From the NCBI GenBank assembly GCA_018697195.1, contig CM031857.1, positions 89,860,923 to 89,924,922 on the forward strand: a DNA stretch of 64,000 nucleotides, read 5' to 3'. The notes beneath the pieces were generated by a model. It saw nothing but the letters and a program-made list of their open reading frames with translations, did no database searches and was not told the DNA's origin. Positions 35,301-47,600 of this stretch are shown here, in pieces. The translations under genes and the position numbers were made by a program. Every line of letters begins with the position of its first letter. Position 1 is the stretch's first letter. Source of the DNA: Certhia americana. Taxonomy: Eukaryota > Chordata > Aves > Passeriformes > Certhiidae.

Positions 35301-38300
35301 TTTTCTGAGCTCATGTAGCTCTCAGCCTCTCATTTACAGATGTACTGTGTGTATGGAGAAAGGGAGATAGGAACTTACACTGCTAAACCTAAAAGAAACT
35401 GTTAAAGACTGAAAAAAGAGATGACTTTGGAATCCACCATTGCCATAAATTAATTAAGAAGATGATGCTTAAAAGTCACAAAAGCAGATTGCAAAATGTC
35501 CAGAGAAAGTAACCAGAGCAGTTCAGCATAGGTTGGAGCTGATGTCCATTCCAGTTCCCACCAGCAGCTCTCTGCTGGGTGGTGGTGCTTACAGGAACAC
35601 TGGAGTTGGAGTGATGACCAAAACTGCACACTGGCACAACCCTCTACCTCAGATATACCCACCCCTGTCCTGTCAGTCCCAGTAGCTGGCTAGGTTGCAC
35701 GTTTGGGTTTCAAGGCTGCTAAAATGCCTAGAAAAAAATTTTAAAAGAAGCCACTCACTTTTCACTTCCTCTTTCTTTTCCCAGCTTCGTATGGTCTGAA
35801 ATATCCTTCTGGTCAGCTGGGGTCAGCTGTCCTGGCTCCTCCCAACTCCTTCTGCACCCCCAGCCCCCTCACTGGTGGGTGGGGTGAGAGGCACCCACCT
35901 CTGGGTGGGGTGACGTGAGATCTTGACTCTGCATAAGCCCTGCTCATCAACAGCTAAAACATCCCTGAGTTATCAACATATTTTCCAGCACAAATCAAAA
36001 AAATGAAGTCTATCCCTGCCAAAATCCAGCACAGGGTGGTTGTGGGTTTTAATGCTGTGAAACAAAACAGTTTGTTTTCTTAAGGCACTCTAGAAGTGAG
36101 TTTGAAGATTTGGGTACTGGGAAAGGGCATTGCCTTGCTTTTTTTAAGTCCATTTTAACTCCATTTTTGGAGCGAAGTTCTTTAATTTTTTATTAGTGTA
36201 GGACTTCTCGTTTCCAAACTGGGTAGGTCTTTAGCAGTGTTTAGTTACGCTACAAGACCTACATTTCTGATTTACAGCTGTTTTTTTCAGTGACATTTAA
36301 TACATCAACAGGCTGTAGCAAAGCTATCTGGCAAGGGTGAGACACTATCTTTTTACCTGCTGCTCTCATATTGCAAAGTTTATGATGTCTGTTGTAAGCC
36401 CCTTGAAAACTAAAAGCTTTTGAGAATTGTTGAGATGTCTGTTCCTTTCTTTTGTACCTTGCACACAAATCACCCACCCTAAGATAAAACTGGAGTCTAC
36501 AGAATCATAATTTAATCTTCTCTTGAGATGTCAATCTGCTTCAGCAAGTCCTTCAAATGTCTCTTGCAGGAGCCTGCTGACCTTCTCTGAATGACATATT
36601 AAAGAACAATAGAGCCAGCAATGATTCCTCTGGAGCTGCTGCAACTTTGAGGTCAATTAATTGTCACTTAGGATGATATATCTGAATTCACCATTAGTTT
36701 CTCAGCCTTCAAGGGACTGGGGGCAGGCATGCTTGCCTTGTACATGGCTTAAAGGCCTTGATATCCTTGATACTGAAGCAAAGACAAAGGGCAGTATCAC
36801 ACAGTCAGCTTTATAAACAGAGTCTCCTGTTGATTTCAAGGAACTTTATGCTTTCCTGATGGTGAGAGACCTGTGTGAGAGCCTGGACATGGTGCTGTGT
36901 AGGCAAGCAGCAGTCTGGTGTCCTGACCATTTAGCCAGGTGATGGGCTGCAAGCTATTAATTCAGGATACAACTGAAGATAGGCATTTGCCCCCTGTTCT
37001 CTTTAGCAAGTGTTTAGAAACTCAAAAAGCAAATACACATCCCAATCTGAATAAATAAGGTTGCTCTCAGGGATTTCTTAATACTGGTTAATGCCTAAAG
37101 ATGGTTGAAAATCTCTTCTTGGAGACAGAGGCTCACATATAAATAAGCTGGGGGGTTGGTGGATTTTTTCCCCTATAAGAAAAGCACAATTTATTAGGTC
37201 CATAGAGAAAATGGGTTAACCTGCACTGTCTCATAGCTTATCTCCCTAGACTGCTTCTGGGTTCTGTCTCTAGACAGATAGTGGCTGCTCCATATGTACT
37301 GTTCTTCTTCCAAGCTGCCTGACTGACCCAGCTGGCTTCCTTTGAGAAGAGTTTAAGCATGGCCTGGGTACAGGCCCCCAAGGCTGTTTCCTGCTGGCAG
37401 CTGTACAGCTGGGGTCTGGCTCCCTCCTGTGCTGTGCCATCACTTTCCCTGCAGCTCTTGAAGCCTGCCATCAGCCCAGGTCTAGGCTGAGCCTTGCCTC
37501 CTGTGCAGGAACTGGAGTTGGGAGGATGAAATGCAGCATCCAGTCAGCTCTGTACCCCAAAGGTTTATCCATCTGACTACTTGCTATGTAAAAGGAGCCT
37601 GAAAGAAGTTTTTAATTTTACTCACCTGTTTAATTTCTATGCAGTGCTGGGACATTGATGTTGAAGTAACAGCTCTGGCAGTTTCAGCAACTACTTATAA
37701 CTTTTCTTCAGAGGGTATATTTAATTACATCAGGTTTTTAACTGCTGTATTTTCCATACTTCTAATGTCTTAATATTACAGTGTATATATATTGGGGAAA
37801 AAGCCCAAGTTTTATGGGGTGCAAAAAATTGGAGAAAGATCTAGGAGGCATCTGCTTGTTGTAAGTTAATCAGTTATTTTTAACATTATTTTGGAGTAGA
37901 TGTTGAATATCTGGTACAGAAGGAGATTGCAATGGTGATTCACTGAAATATGACTTACAATAGACATTGCAGAAGAATTCACCGTTCATTGTCCATGATA
38001 TCTCTGCAGTGGTGGGTACTGCAGCTTTGTGGCAACTCCAAGAGGCTGCTGGGGACCAACAGCATCAGATCAGTCATCCCTTAGGGTTTCCTCTGCTTGC
38101 TGCCTTAGCAGAGGCCAGCAGCTTAGCCAACCTTCTCTGACACAGAAATTCCTCCAGGCATCAAAATTACCACTAAAAGTTTGTTGTCACACATTTGCCT
38201 CATCTGCTGCTACAGCCTTCAGAGGTGAGTTAGACTGGGGAGAGCCAGAAAACAAAATGTCTGCTTCACTAGCTAGTGAGTAAAAGGCTCATGGTGGAAC

Positions 38301-41300
38301 TGTGCCAGGTACATCTATTTTTTTCTACCCCCAGAAGTGCTGAGGCTGCTCAGTTGCCCTCGGGTCAGGAAGAGGAAAACTGGCTTAACAACAGACACTG
38401 ATCTCTTGTCACCACAGGGAGGGCTGTGACACCAGGGATGCCACCCATCAGGCAAGAGCTCACGCTTGTATCCCACAGCCAACACCAGATAACTGTCTCT
38501 GACTGTGAGATTTGTTCTGGTTGTCCAATGAAACAGGCAGTAGATGGTGATTTTGCCAATGTTGATGCAAAATGATATTTTGAGACATTTGGCAAGAGCC
38601 AAGTGCCACTTGTGAAGGGTGTATCAAAATGAAAGATGAGAAACCTTTGGGGTTTTATTTCTTAAAAAAAAGTGGTGAAACAGAGCAGTTGGAGCTCTCT
38701 AAAATATTTTGCAATGTAACACATATCAAATATTTACCAGATTATTTTTTAAATTCAAATGGAAGTTGTGAATCCTTCTAATGATTCTGAAGCTGCGTGT
38801 TTGACAAATAAACCCTTCATCCAAAAACTTCACTTGACCATCTTGTTAGCACTGTAGAATGTTTGCACTGCTAACAAAATCATCCCACTCACTAATCCTG
38901 ATGCTTGCACTCTGCCATTTTCTAAAGTGGCAATTTGAGAGGGGAGCAGAAGTGAGGATAGTTCAAGTTAAGCCTGCAGCAAGGACAGACCTGCACAAAA
39001 CAAAATCCAGGCTAGAGCTCTGCAAAAATTTGCTGTCCTACTGGCTTGTTATTCTCCAGAAGTACAGTCTTAGCTCATCTGAATCAGCTTGCTTTATATT
39101 TTGGCTAAATATAAAACAAAAGTAATAATTCTGCATTGGTTGAAACATTTCGTTTTGACATTTTCAAAACAAGATCAAGTTAAATTCTTATTTTAAAAAT
39201 GCCATTCCAATTGAATTCATGTGAGTTTAAACTGAAGCAAAGTCAGCCCCCCCCCAGATAAATTTCTGTAACTGGAAGGTACCCACCTTTGGTCCATGGC
39301 TGGGGAGTCTGAAGGGTTATTATTGTCTCAGTGGGACATCTGATGGCAGCATATCCCTCCCTGGAATGGTGATGCTGTTGTTGCCACAACTACTCCTTAT
39401 CAGTGTGGACAGGTGGGGCAGGTGTCATCTGTGGGCCCTGGGGAAGGGTCAAACAAACCCCAAGCTGGCAGCTGGACAAGAGCCTGTGGTTTCAGCCAGC
39501 ACACTTACACAAAGGGAGCTTCCATTTTCTTGAGGAAAATAAGTGTTGAGAGTGCCCAGACAACCAGGGCAAGCCTCTGTAGGTGGTGGTGTCACCCAGA
39601 TGCTCAAGAGGAAAAGGTTTGAAGAGGTTCCACCACAAAAGGTGCCCTCAGGAGAAGTTCTGACTTAGAAGCACTCTTCTCTTCCTGGAGCCAGATTTGT
39701 TGGGCAATGGGGAGCTGCATCTGACAGTGTCTTCCAGCATTTTGCAGCTTTTTTTTCTGTATCTTCTTGTAGCCTACTGCTGCTGCAGCACTCAAAGTTG
39801 GAAACAAACCCACCAGCTTCCCAAGCCCCATCCCTGGGTAGTCCTGGCTTTCCCAGGGAGTGGGATCACTCTCTCCGGATGTGACCATATCTATTAACCA
39901 CATGTTTAGAAGCCCATCGTCTTTCCTAATGTCATTCTTTCTGCAGATGCCTCTCCGTGCTTTTCCATAGTGGTTTCAGCCAGGCCACAGCACAAGGAGT
40001 CAAAAAATGTAGCTGTTCTCACTCCAAAAAAATCTATTTTTGAATAGTAGAAGCATTTAAAATTCATATGCAAGCAGACATGATATAGGAAAGCTTTTTT
40101 TATGCCACACCACAGTGAAATTTTTGAGGTGTTTGCCCAAACATGATTGTAATTCAAGGAAACACATGGGACTTGTCCTGAGTGCAGGAGTCTCTCCAGC
40201 CTCTGCTGCCAGCCACCAACCAGTCTCCCTTTATCCTCATTCTGCAAAACAGGTACAAGTCCTGTTGCAACTACCCCAGCAAACCTTTGCATTGGAATTC
40301 AGAAAATTTTCTAAGGAGCTTAACAAATTTTCCCCCAGTCTCTGTGTTAGGAATAATAGGAATACCATGGTAACAGCTTTCCCTTGCAAGAAGGAAGTGA
40401 TATTTTGATGGGGCCTGCTATAGAAGATGGAAACAAAACTGATACAAATGCTGTGATTTTGAAATGAATTTAGTAAATTATAGATAAATCTTCTCTGAAA
40501 TGCATTATATAGTTATCTCTCTTTGATATATTTTATCCTTTTATAGATTTTTATTAAAGGAATGAAATATCAGGATGCAGGAAAAGCAATAAAAAAATAG
40601 TTGAAAATTTTCATCTACAGAAGGACAAGATTTAAGGATTTTGCAAAAGACACTAAGATTGTTAAAAAGAAATGAAGAACAACCCAACCTTACTGTAATC
40701 CCTTGCTATCGCAAATCTCTTGCAGTTTGAGAAAATAGATGGCCAAGTCTCTTCACAGATAAGAAAAGCTTATTTGAAAACAAAGAATACAGACAAATCA
40801 TGGACATTAAAGGTTTTCAATTATTCTGGTACCAACTAAAGAAAATAACTGAGAAAAAAAAATTAAAGGAGGTTTATTTTCTGTATAAATAGTGAAGAAC
40901 TGTTTTCCTACATAATTCGAATAGAAATCCTGCAGAAGGCTGGTGAAGACATCATTGAAAGAAGTAACAAAGCTCCAGTTACTAATGGTTCCTCACTGTT
41001 CCAGCACAAACTTCTTATTCAGGGCTACTGAGCTCTTTTACCATCTGCAATTCTTCCCTCACATTTGTGGGCTTAGGACTATCCACTTAGCACTTGGAAG
41101 GACTGAAGAGTGGATTCATGTTGTCATTGGATTACATGGTGACAGTTCTAGGGGTGTATGAACTCAGGCTCACAAAGCTGTGTCCAGTTTTGATACAAGT
41201 ACCAAATGTGTTCTCATCATAATGTATAAAAAGGAAAGGAATACAGATGTTTTCATCCTCAAAATCATTGTGAGTAATGGAGTATATTAAGAGAATAGTT

Positions 41301-42399
41301 GTTTAGGGTTATTTTTTCACTTTCATACCTAATGAACTGAGGCACAGACAGGCTTTTGCAAACCTGAAAGTTTGCCTGCTGTGCTAACCAATGCATTCTC
41401 TGCAGAGAAAAGGATTTTACAATTGCTTTGTAAGGGTTGGTATTGTTAAAAGTTCAGTGTTAGCGACAAAGAAGTACTAGAAGAGGTCAGATAAGAAAAG
41501 CAATGCAGTCTGGAGTTGTTACAGGACTCCTGATAAGCAGCAAGGAACAACACTTTCCAAGAAGTATGAAAAAGAATTCTAGGGAGTTACTAGCTGGGCA
41601 ATGTGCTTTGAAATACTGAATGTCTGTCTTGTTGGCAGACTAAACGAAGGAGTCTTTTATCTCTCAGACCTACTGGACTAACACAGAAGAAAGTCAGGGA
41701 CTAACCTGTAGCCCTGAGGCCAAGTCACAGATTGGTTTGCCCCCGTATTGCTTACGGTGAGTTCTATGCAGAGCACACCTGGTGCATCCAGCCCATATAG
41801 AACTTAACCATGAATCTCCTTGGGGCCCCATGTGGTGTTCTACTAGCTCTGAGGTATAAGCATGGTGGGGTTTATGTTTTTCTTTTTCATTTGGAGTTTT
41901 TTCTTTTCTGTTGGTTCTGATGGTTTTATTTCATAAAGCTGAAGATGCATGTTGCATGACCTGGGGTGTGGCATGAGGCTGTAAGACTCACACTGAGCGT
42001 ACAAAACCTGTCAGGATAACATTACAAAGCTTCAAGGAGCATTAACAACCATACCTGTTGTTTTCTCCATGCTTTGGGGGAGCACTCCCCAGAGTGAGTT
42101 ATTCCCAGGAGGGTGCTGAGGCAGTGGCTCAGGAAGAACTGACTGGAGCAAACAAAGCCAGAACCAGACAGAGCAAAAAATAAGTGCTGGGGATGATCAA
42201 GGCTCTCATGTCTGACTTCATTCTAAGTTTAGCCAGAAAAAGGGGGAATAGATTGTAAATAGTTAAACATATGTGATCAGGAAAGAACAGCTGTTTTCAT
42301 CAGTTAATTTTCTTTTGTAATCACAGAACGGTAAAGAAATGCTTTTCATCAGAAGAGGCTGGGATCACTCAGTGCTGGTCTGGAAGCATCTGATATGAG
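32307..42399. other. Unique non-coding sequence, A-rich plus strand
   Basis: No gene and no recognised transposon in 10 kb. In contrast to the flanks, A outnumbers T in many stretches (for example 35101-35160 and 40620-40870). GC-richer patches occur at 33400-33560, 35530-35950, 37240-37560 and 39260-39900; frames there reach 128 codons (39906-40292, minus) without similarity. C9 lies at 39247-39255, and an exact octamer ATTTGCAT at 33084-33091. The 40600-41300 segment has a faint old-repeat feel (a GTGTCCAGTTTTG-like word near 41180) but is unclassifiable. Confidence 0.5.
35136..35208. repeat. Pair of ~25-bp direct repeats flanking a hairpin
   Basis: Segments 35136-35160 and 35184-35208 are near-identical direct repeats sharing ATCAGAGAAAA. 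Between them TGCACTC (35166-35172) pairs with GAGTGCA (35179-35185) around a 6-nt loop. It could be a small local duplication or the trace of an excised element. Confidence 0.7.
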
Positions 42400-42860
42400 C
42401 TAGGGATGACCAGTGCTACACCAGCCCCAGCCTCGAGCCTCAGAGCAAGCCCCAGCTAGTTTTTGCAGGGAAAGTGTGGGGCTGCCATCACCCCAGGGCT
42501 GAGTACAGCTCCCAGTTTGAGACCTGTGCAAACACATGTGAGCACATGAGCCTTGGACAGGCAGCACGTGGGTGCAAAAGGGGAGCACCCTGGGGGTGTG
42601 ACTGGGAGGCAGAGTCAGCCCAGTAAACCAACATGTTCCTTGGCCACCCAGTCTCACCCTCAGCCTGCATTTACACCAGCTTTGGGAAAGAGAATGGCTA
42701 GAAATTGCTGTTGGAGGCCTGACATGAATCATCCCTGTGGGCTGCTTCCCAGCAACTTGGAAAACACCCCTGCTCTAGGTGGGCAAGTGGTCATGGGGCC
42801 AACACAGCCAGCTGGCCTCTCTGCCTTCTTCACAGTGCCCAAGCCAGGCTTTGAGGATTA
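42400..42860. other. GC-rich patch with possible G-quadruplex
   Basis: Composition rises clearly above the flanks, and several frames on both strands are open (up to 110 codons) because stops are rare in GC-rich DNA. No protein similarity, CpG clustering or splice frame was seen. Four G-runs at 42570-42606 have loops of 7, 8 and 7 nt, a borderline quadruplex. Confidence 0.5.
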
Positions 42861-45229
42861 AGAGATTGCAAGGTACTAGAAATAAAATTTCTGATGGAAT
42901 GCTAGTTATTTGTGCATTCCTATGCAGCTCTTAAGTTTATAATTGCCCTGGTTTGGTATGGTCGCAATGCAATGAGAAGGAACAGTGTCCAACAAATTTC
43001 CTTCTTATTTGCTTCATATACAGTGCTGTGAGCTTCATGGCAGAGCTTACACAAAAACAAAAGCCAGTAAGAAAGCAGATCCACTACCTTAAGTATTAAA
43101 AAAACAACCAAAAAACAAAGAGGAGTGATAAATTATAAACAGCTTTAAAGCAGATTTCTAGTGGGCAGATGGTAAGAGACAGTTTTTGTCACTCAGAATG
43201 GTAGTGGTTAATTGAACACAAAAGATAAGAAAATAACAGATGCTTTCATCAGTTAATTTGCTTTTCTATTCAAAGACAAGAAAAATTATAGTGACTTTAA
43301 GTAGGAGTTCTATCCCTGTTACAATAGGAAAGGGCTTATTTGGAAGACAGCAAGAATAGAAGGAGGTATTAAAGATGTCTCTAAAGTGGATGACAGAAAG
43401 CAGTAACTGGCTACATCTGCTAAGTTTTCCATTTTTGTTGTTCTATCATGAAAAGTCAGATCCCTGTTGATGCAAGAGGATGAGATGTGTTTGTTAATTA
43501 TGTTTGAGTAAGATAACAAACTGTGATCTCAAAGCCATCTGTAAATGTAAAGCCAGGTGGCTGAGCAGCAGAATGAAGATCACAAATAGAGGATCATAAA
43601 AACTTGGGGTGTAAAAACCACTTGTATGTCTGCTCTGCTTATGAAAAAATGCAGTAAAAAGTTTCTATATTTGTAGGCTTTACCTTAAGAACAGAATTTC
43701 TCAGGATTCCCTTTTTCTCTTTGGCTCTTCCATTTATCTAGAAAATTCAGTTTTTTGCAGGCTACACTGTGAGTGAATTCTCCCTGAGGTGACCTTTCTT
43801 CAGTATAGCCAGGTATGTTATTAACCCCATGTGATCTCCTGTGCTTCAACAAAGATGCCACTTGAGCCCCTTTGTGGAACATTCCTGTGGCTCCTCACCA
43901 CAATTAGAGTAACATATGCACAAGTGTGGCAGGAGATGAGACCTTCACATAATCATGAGTGAGGCTCATGAAAAATGGTGCTTTGTATTTCTCTGGTTTC
44001 TTCCTCTGACCTAGATTTTAGGATTTACTCCCCCTCCTGCTTTGGTTTGGGTTTGTTTTACTTATTCCTGGAAACCTGCTGCGATGATCTGAGCTACGCA
44101 GGAATGCTCGTCCTTCCGAATCTGAAGTCAAAACCCATTTTCTGCACTGAGTGTGTTTTCTCAGTGTTTATCCTTCTCTCTTTTTAAAACCACCAAAATT
44201 AACTAATTGAGATGAAACCTTTCATAATTAACTCATAAAGAGAATTAACTCTTTTCTGTAACAAGTGGGCAAATCACATAGAATGGGCAGAAATACTTAA
44301 AGAAGTGAAAAAGACTGTTTTTCAGGAACATTTGTGTAATTTTTTTAATATGAAGTACAGAGCCACATTTTTTAGAAATCCATAAATCTTGCCCCTAGAT
44401 ATTTCTAGTAAGCAAGAGCCATTTCCATACACTTGCCAGACTTGCGTTCAGTTGATACGTGTTTAAGACATGAATATGTGAAGTATAAGAATGCAACCAA
44501 AATAAGTGCATACATGTTCCCTTTGTGAATATGATGTGCATATCTGTTAAAAGATCTGTTATTTTTGTTACTGTATGTTACTGCATGAAGTATGAAGTAT
44601 GTTAATGCAAACCTTTCCTCAGGGTTATTACTTTAGTAAATAAACAGGTAAAACTAGGTAAAATTGGGTTGCAGTTAGAGCAGAATAAGATAGAAGTCAG
44701 AGTCATTTAATTGAACTTACTGGGTTTGCAAGCAAAAAAGTGTTCCTCTGCAGCATTTTAACACATGCTTTGGAAAATAATCTTTCTTCATGAGTGCTGA
44801 GAGGCAGTGTTATCCAGACATAACTTGCAAGAATCTTACTCTGTATTGCAGGCATCTGCAAAGCTTATATTATTGCAGCCCCTCCCTGAAATGAGGAGAC
44901 ATTTAACATTGCCATGGTTAATGCTAAATAAACAGTGCTGGAAAGCAGCTTTTAGAGTGAGCTCTGGAGTTTGATATGGAGGAGTTGTAACTCTGTAGGA
45001 AACTTCAGGTTGTTTCTAATACAGCATTCACTGTATCCTTAACCACAGTGGGAGCATATACATAGCTTTAGCTCTGTGTCAAAAGTAACCAGAAAATTTG
45101 ATCTAATTGCATCATCATGCAAAAGGGTTACAGGAAAAGCACAAAGGTTTGATATGGAGTACAACCTGAAACTTTGAAGGGATTTGATTTTTGCCTCAGT
45201 GTGGAAAGTCTTGCCTTTCCAACATTTAT
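42861..45229. other. Unique AT-rich non-coding sequence
   Basis: No gene. It contains an A/C-rich tract (about 43098-43120) and the second copy of a 40-bp repeat (43229-43268, partner at 42281-42320). The segment 44210-44250 is rich in TTAACT and AATTAA cores. Two short tandem words (ATGAAGT twice) occur near 44584-44599. Confidence 0.5.
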
Positions 45230-45480
45230 CATAGTTTCTTGGAGTTATATAAGGTGTTTTTCATTCTGAAATGCATGAATTAATTGATCAACCCAAATTT
45301 CAGTTTAATTAAGCTTTCACTTGTGACTTACTCTTTGATGTGTGTAAATATATTCTGTATAACATCAGCTTTTTTTCATGCTGATTTTGAAGTCCTTTGC
45401 AAGTGAGATGGGGATGCCTCTAATTGAGGCATTGCCTCTGTATCTCCAAAGTATCATGCCTCCTAATTATTTATTACTTC
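45230..45480. promoter_or_regulatory. Candidate conserved non-coding element
   Basis: Complex AT-rich block with GAATTAATTGATC and TTTAATTAAGC cores (about 45276-45315). A 7-bp hairpin, ATGCCTC/GAGGCAT (45414-45432), has a TAATT loop. Regulatory role is inferred from texture only. Confidence 0.3.
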
Positions 45481-45709
45481 CCTCTGGAGAACTATATAAG
45501 TGATATTCTGAAAATCTGAAATTCTGAATTTTCAGAGTACGCACTTTATAAAAAAATGTTGGAAAACTATTTGCAAGATTTCTTAAGCAATCAGAGCCCT
45601 TTAGGATGATTTCTGAATTGGCCGTTACAGTACATGACACGCACAATGAAGTTAAATTCTCATTATTAAAAATTAGCAAGTAAAAATGAGGCAGAAGCAT
45701 CTATGTGGA

Positions 45710-46140
45710 GTGTCTCATTGCTGCAGATTCACAATCTGAAATGCCTGTCACATCTGCAGCTCATTATGACCCGAAATGGGAGAGCGCCTGGTACATCTGC
45801 GAGAACAATGCCTGGTGACTGCTGGCGCAAGTGGACATAGCTGGTGCAGGGTGTGCAGGGTGCCAGCAAGTCTTTATCCTCGATGTCACGTCCCACATTG
45901 CCTCCTGACAGCTGGCACAGGAGGTCATCATCGCCTTTGCAGCACTTTGTCTCCATTTGCATTGAAAGCACTGAGAAGCCTCATTATTTTTGAGGAGGGC
46001 ATTTTCACGGGCGGCTGGTTGTTGCCCACGCTCTGCCTGTGGGACCAGGGTCTTGTTTTCCATGCTTGTGGCCAGCATCTCCTTAGCTGTCTGCAGCAGG
46101 GAGGTGCAGGCACAAGACCAGGGAGCATCTAGCGTTGGTA
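45710..46140. promoter_or_regulatory. Candidate conserved element with stem-loop and octamer
   Basis: GC-richer block, open in frames on both strands (118 codons plus, 104 codons minus) but with no similarity to a known protein. It contains a bulged stem-loop (45817-45872) and an exact POU octamer ATTTGCAT (45955-45962) followed by 'TCATTATTTTTGAGG'. It may be an enhancer or an unannotated non-coding RNA exon. Neither can be shown here. Confidence 0.3.
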
Positions 46141-47179
46141 GGGGTGTGTGCAGTGGGTTGGCATGACCCCTTTCCCTGGGTCCTCATTCCAGTGTCACAG
46201 AGGTGGTGGAGGTGTTAGCATCCACCACTATGAGTGATGGTCTTCATTCCGTGTGGGTGATGGGGCTTGGAGGGATTTGAATACTCAAACTCAGTGGAAA
46301 GTTCACAGGAACAGAAAGAGGTACTTCTTATTCATACAAACACATATGTCCCTCTCCTTTTGTTTTCAACTGTGAAAAAAAGAAAAATTATGAAGATCTT
46401 GGGTTTAGTACCCACAAAAATTGTATTTTCCCCAGCCTTGTTTTCAGGAATAGAAGAATCATTTTAACAGGGACATCCAACAAAACCAAAGCAAAGTGAT
46501 GCCTTGGTATAAGCCAAACACCTGGCAGGGATGCTGAAAGCCTGTCAGTATAAGTTTGGCAAAGCACTAAGCAACTGAGGGCAGGCTTTTCCAGGAAGGA
46601 CTTGTGCCAGACCCAGTCCACAAACCTCCTGCAGCCGAGGTGATGCTTGCAAGACAAGCAGCACTGCTGTGAAAGTTTCCACTTACCTGGGTCATGAACC
46701 CCAGTCCTTGCTTCTCTTCCCTGTAGCATGCCACATGTGAAAAGCTGCCTGCAGGATATAGGTACTTACTTCAACCTGTTGCTCACCAGAGAAATTTTGG
46801 ACTCAGCAGTACAGGTGGACTCAAACTGAGCTCACCTCCATTCATCTGTGCACATGTAAACAGGAAAATAATGGCTAAATGGAACAAAAACACCCACCCA
46901 GCTTAGCTTGATAGAGTTTGCCTGAGCATGTGTAGGGAAGTGGAGGTGGAGGAGAGGATGGGGGGGTGTTTCGCAGGGATGGTGATGGGCAGAAAGCAGG
47001 CAGCCGTGTTTGCAGCAGCTCACTTTAGTGAGCACAATGCACACAATTACTGAAGTAAGAGATGTCAGTGAACAAATGCATTTGGGAGAAAAAAAAAAAT
47101 TGTGCTTAATGTATGCTGATTTGTGAAGTCTCTGGTGGTTTTCTTTGTCCCTTGGGAAAAAGGATGGGGGGGAGAGGGA
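46141..47179. other. Unique non-coding sequence
   Basis: No gene. Minus-strand frames of 113 codons (46388-46729) and 133 codons (46832-47233) show no family similarity. A11 at 47089-47099. Confidence 0.5.
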
Positions 47180-47600
47180 AAGTGTCCAGTTGCCATGACA
47201 ACAGAGCAGGGCTGAGAAGAGGAGACTTACCATATTTTCATTTTCAATGCTCTATATAAAATTATGTAGGTAATTACACATGTACTGATTTGCCATGTGG
47301 CAGAGCAACTTCTTAGGACACTGCATATCATGCAACACCATGCTGATCCCCTTTTAGAGCAGAGACACAAATGTATTGACATTTTGCTGGGAATATTGCT
47401 GTAGAAATTAGAGCAGCGGGAACGAAAGAGGGCGTGACAGCAGCCCTGCTCTCCTTTAAGAAACAGAATGAGAATCAATTAACAAGTTGCCAATGGAAAC
47501 CTGGCTATAATTATAGCCCTATTATGCTGGCCGTGTTGTTTTCCCATAGAAAATACAGTTTTTAATTAACTTGTGGATTTGGCACTGACACCTACGCACT
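47180..47600. promoter_or_regulatory. Candidate enhancer with RFX X-box and palindrome
   Basis: The block starts with the near-perfect RFX X-box at 47189-47202. It continues with unique, balanced sequence ('TATAAAATTATGTAGGTAATTACACATG', 'TTGCCATGTGGCAGAGC'), the exact 16-bp palindrome GGCTATAATTATAGCC (47503-47518), and TTTTTAATTAACTTG near 47560. Repeat elements are absent. Of all blocks in the window this one has the most specific motif support. Target gene and activity are unknown. Confidence 0.4.
47189..47202. promoter_or_regulatory. RFX-type X-box, near-perfect palindrome
   Basis: GTTGCCATGACAAC differs at one base from the palindromic RFX consensus GTTGCCATGGCAAC. Both half-sites are in the expected 6-2-6 layout. 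RFX factors bind such sites in ciliary and neural genes. Binding here is inferred. Confidence 0.6.

Noticed and set aside
40600..41300. Possible old LINE sequence (GTGTCCAGTTTTG word near 41180, TTTGCAAAAGACACTAAG near 40639)
   Set aside because: Only short words resemble CR1. The landmarks are not in order and no 3' end was found.
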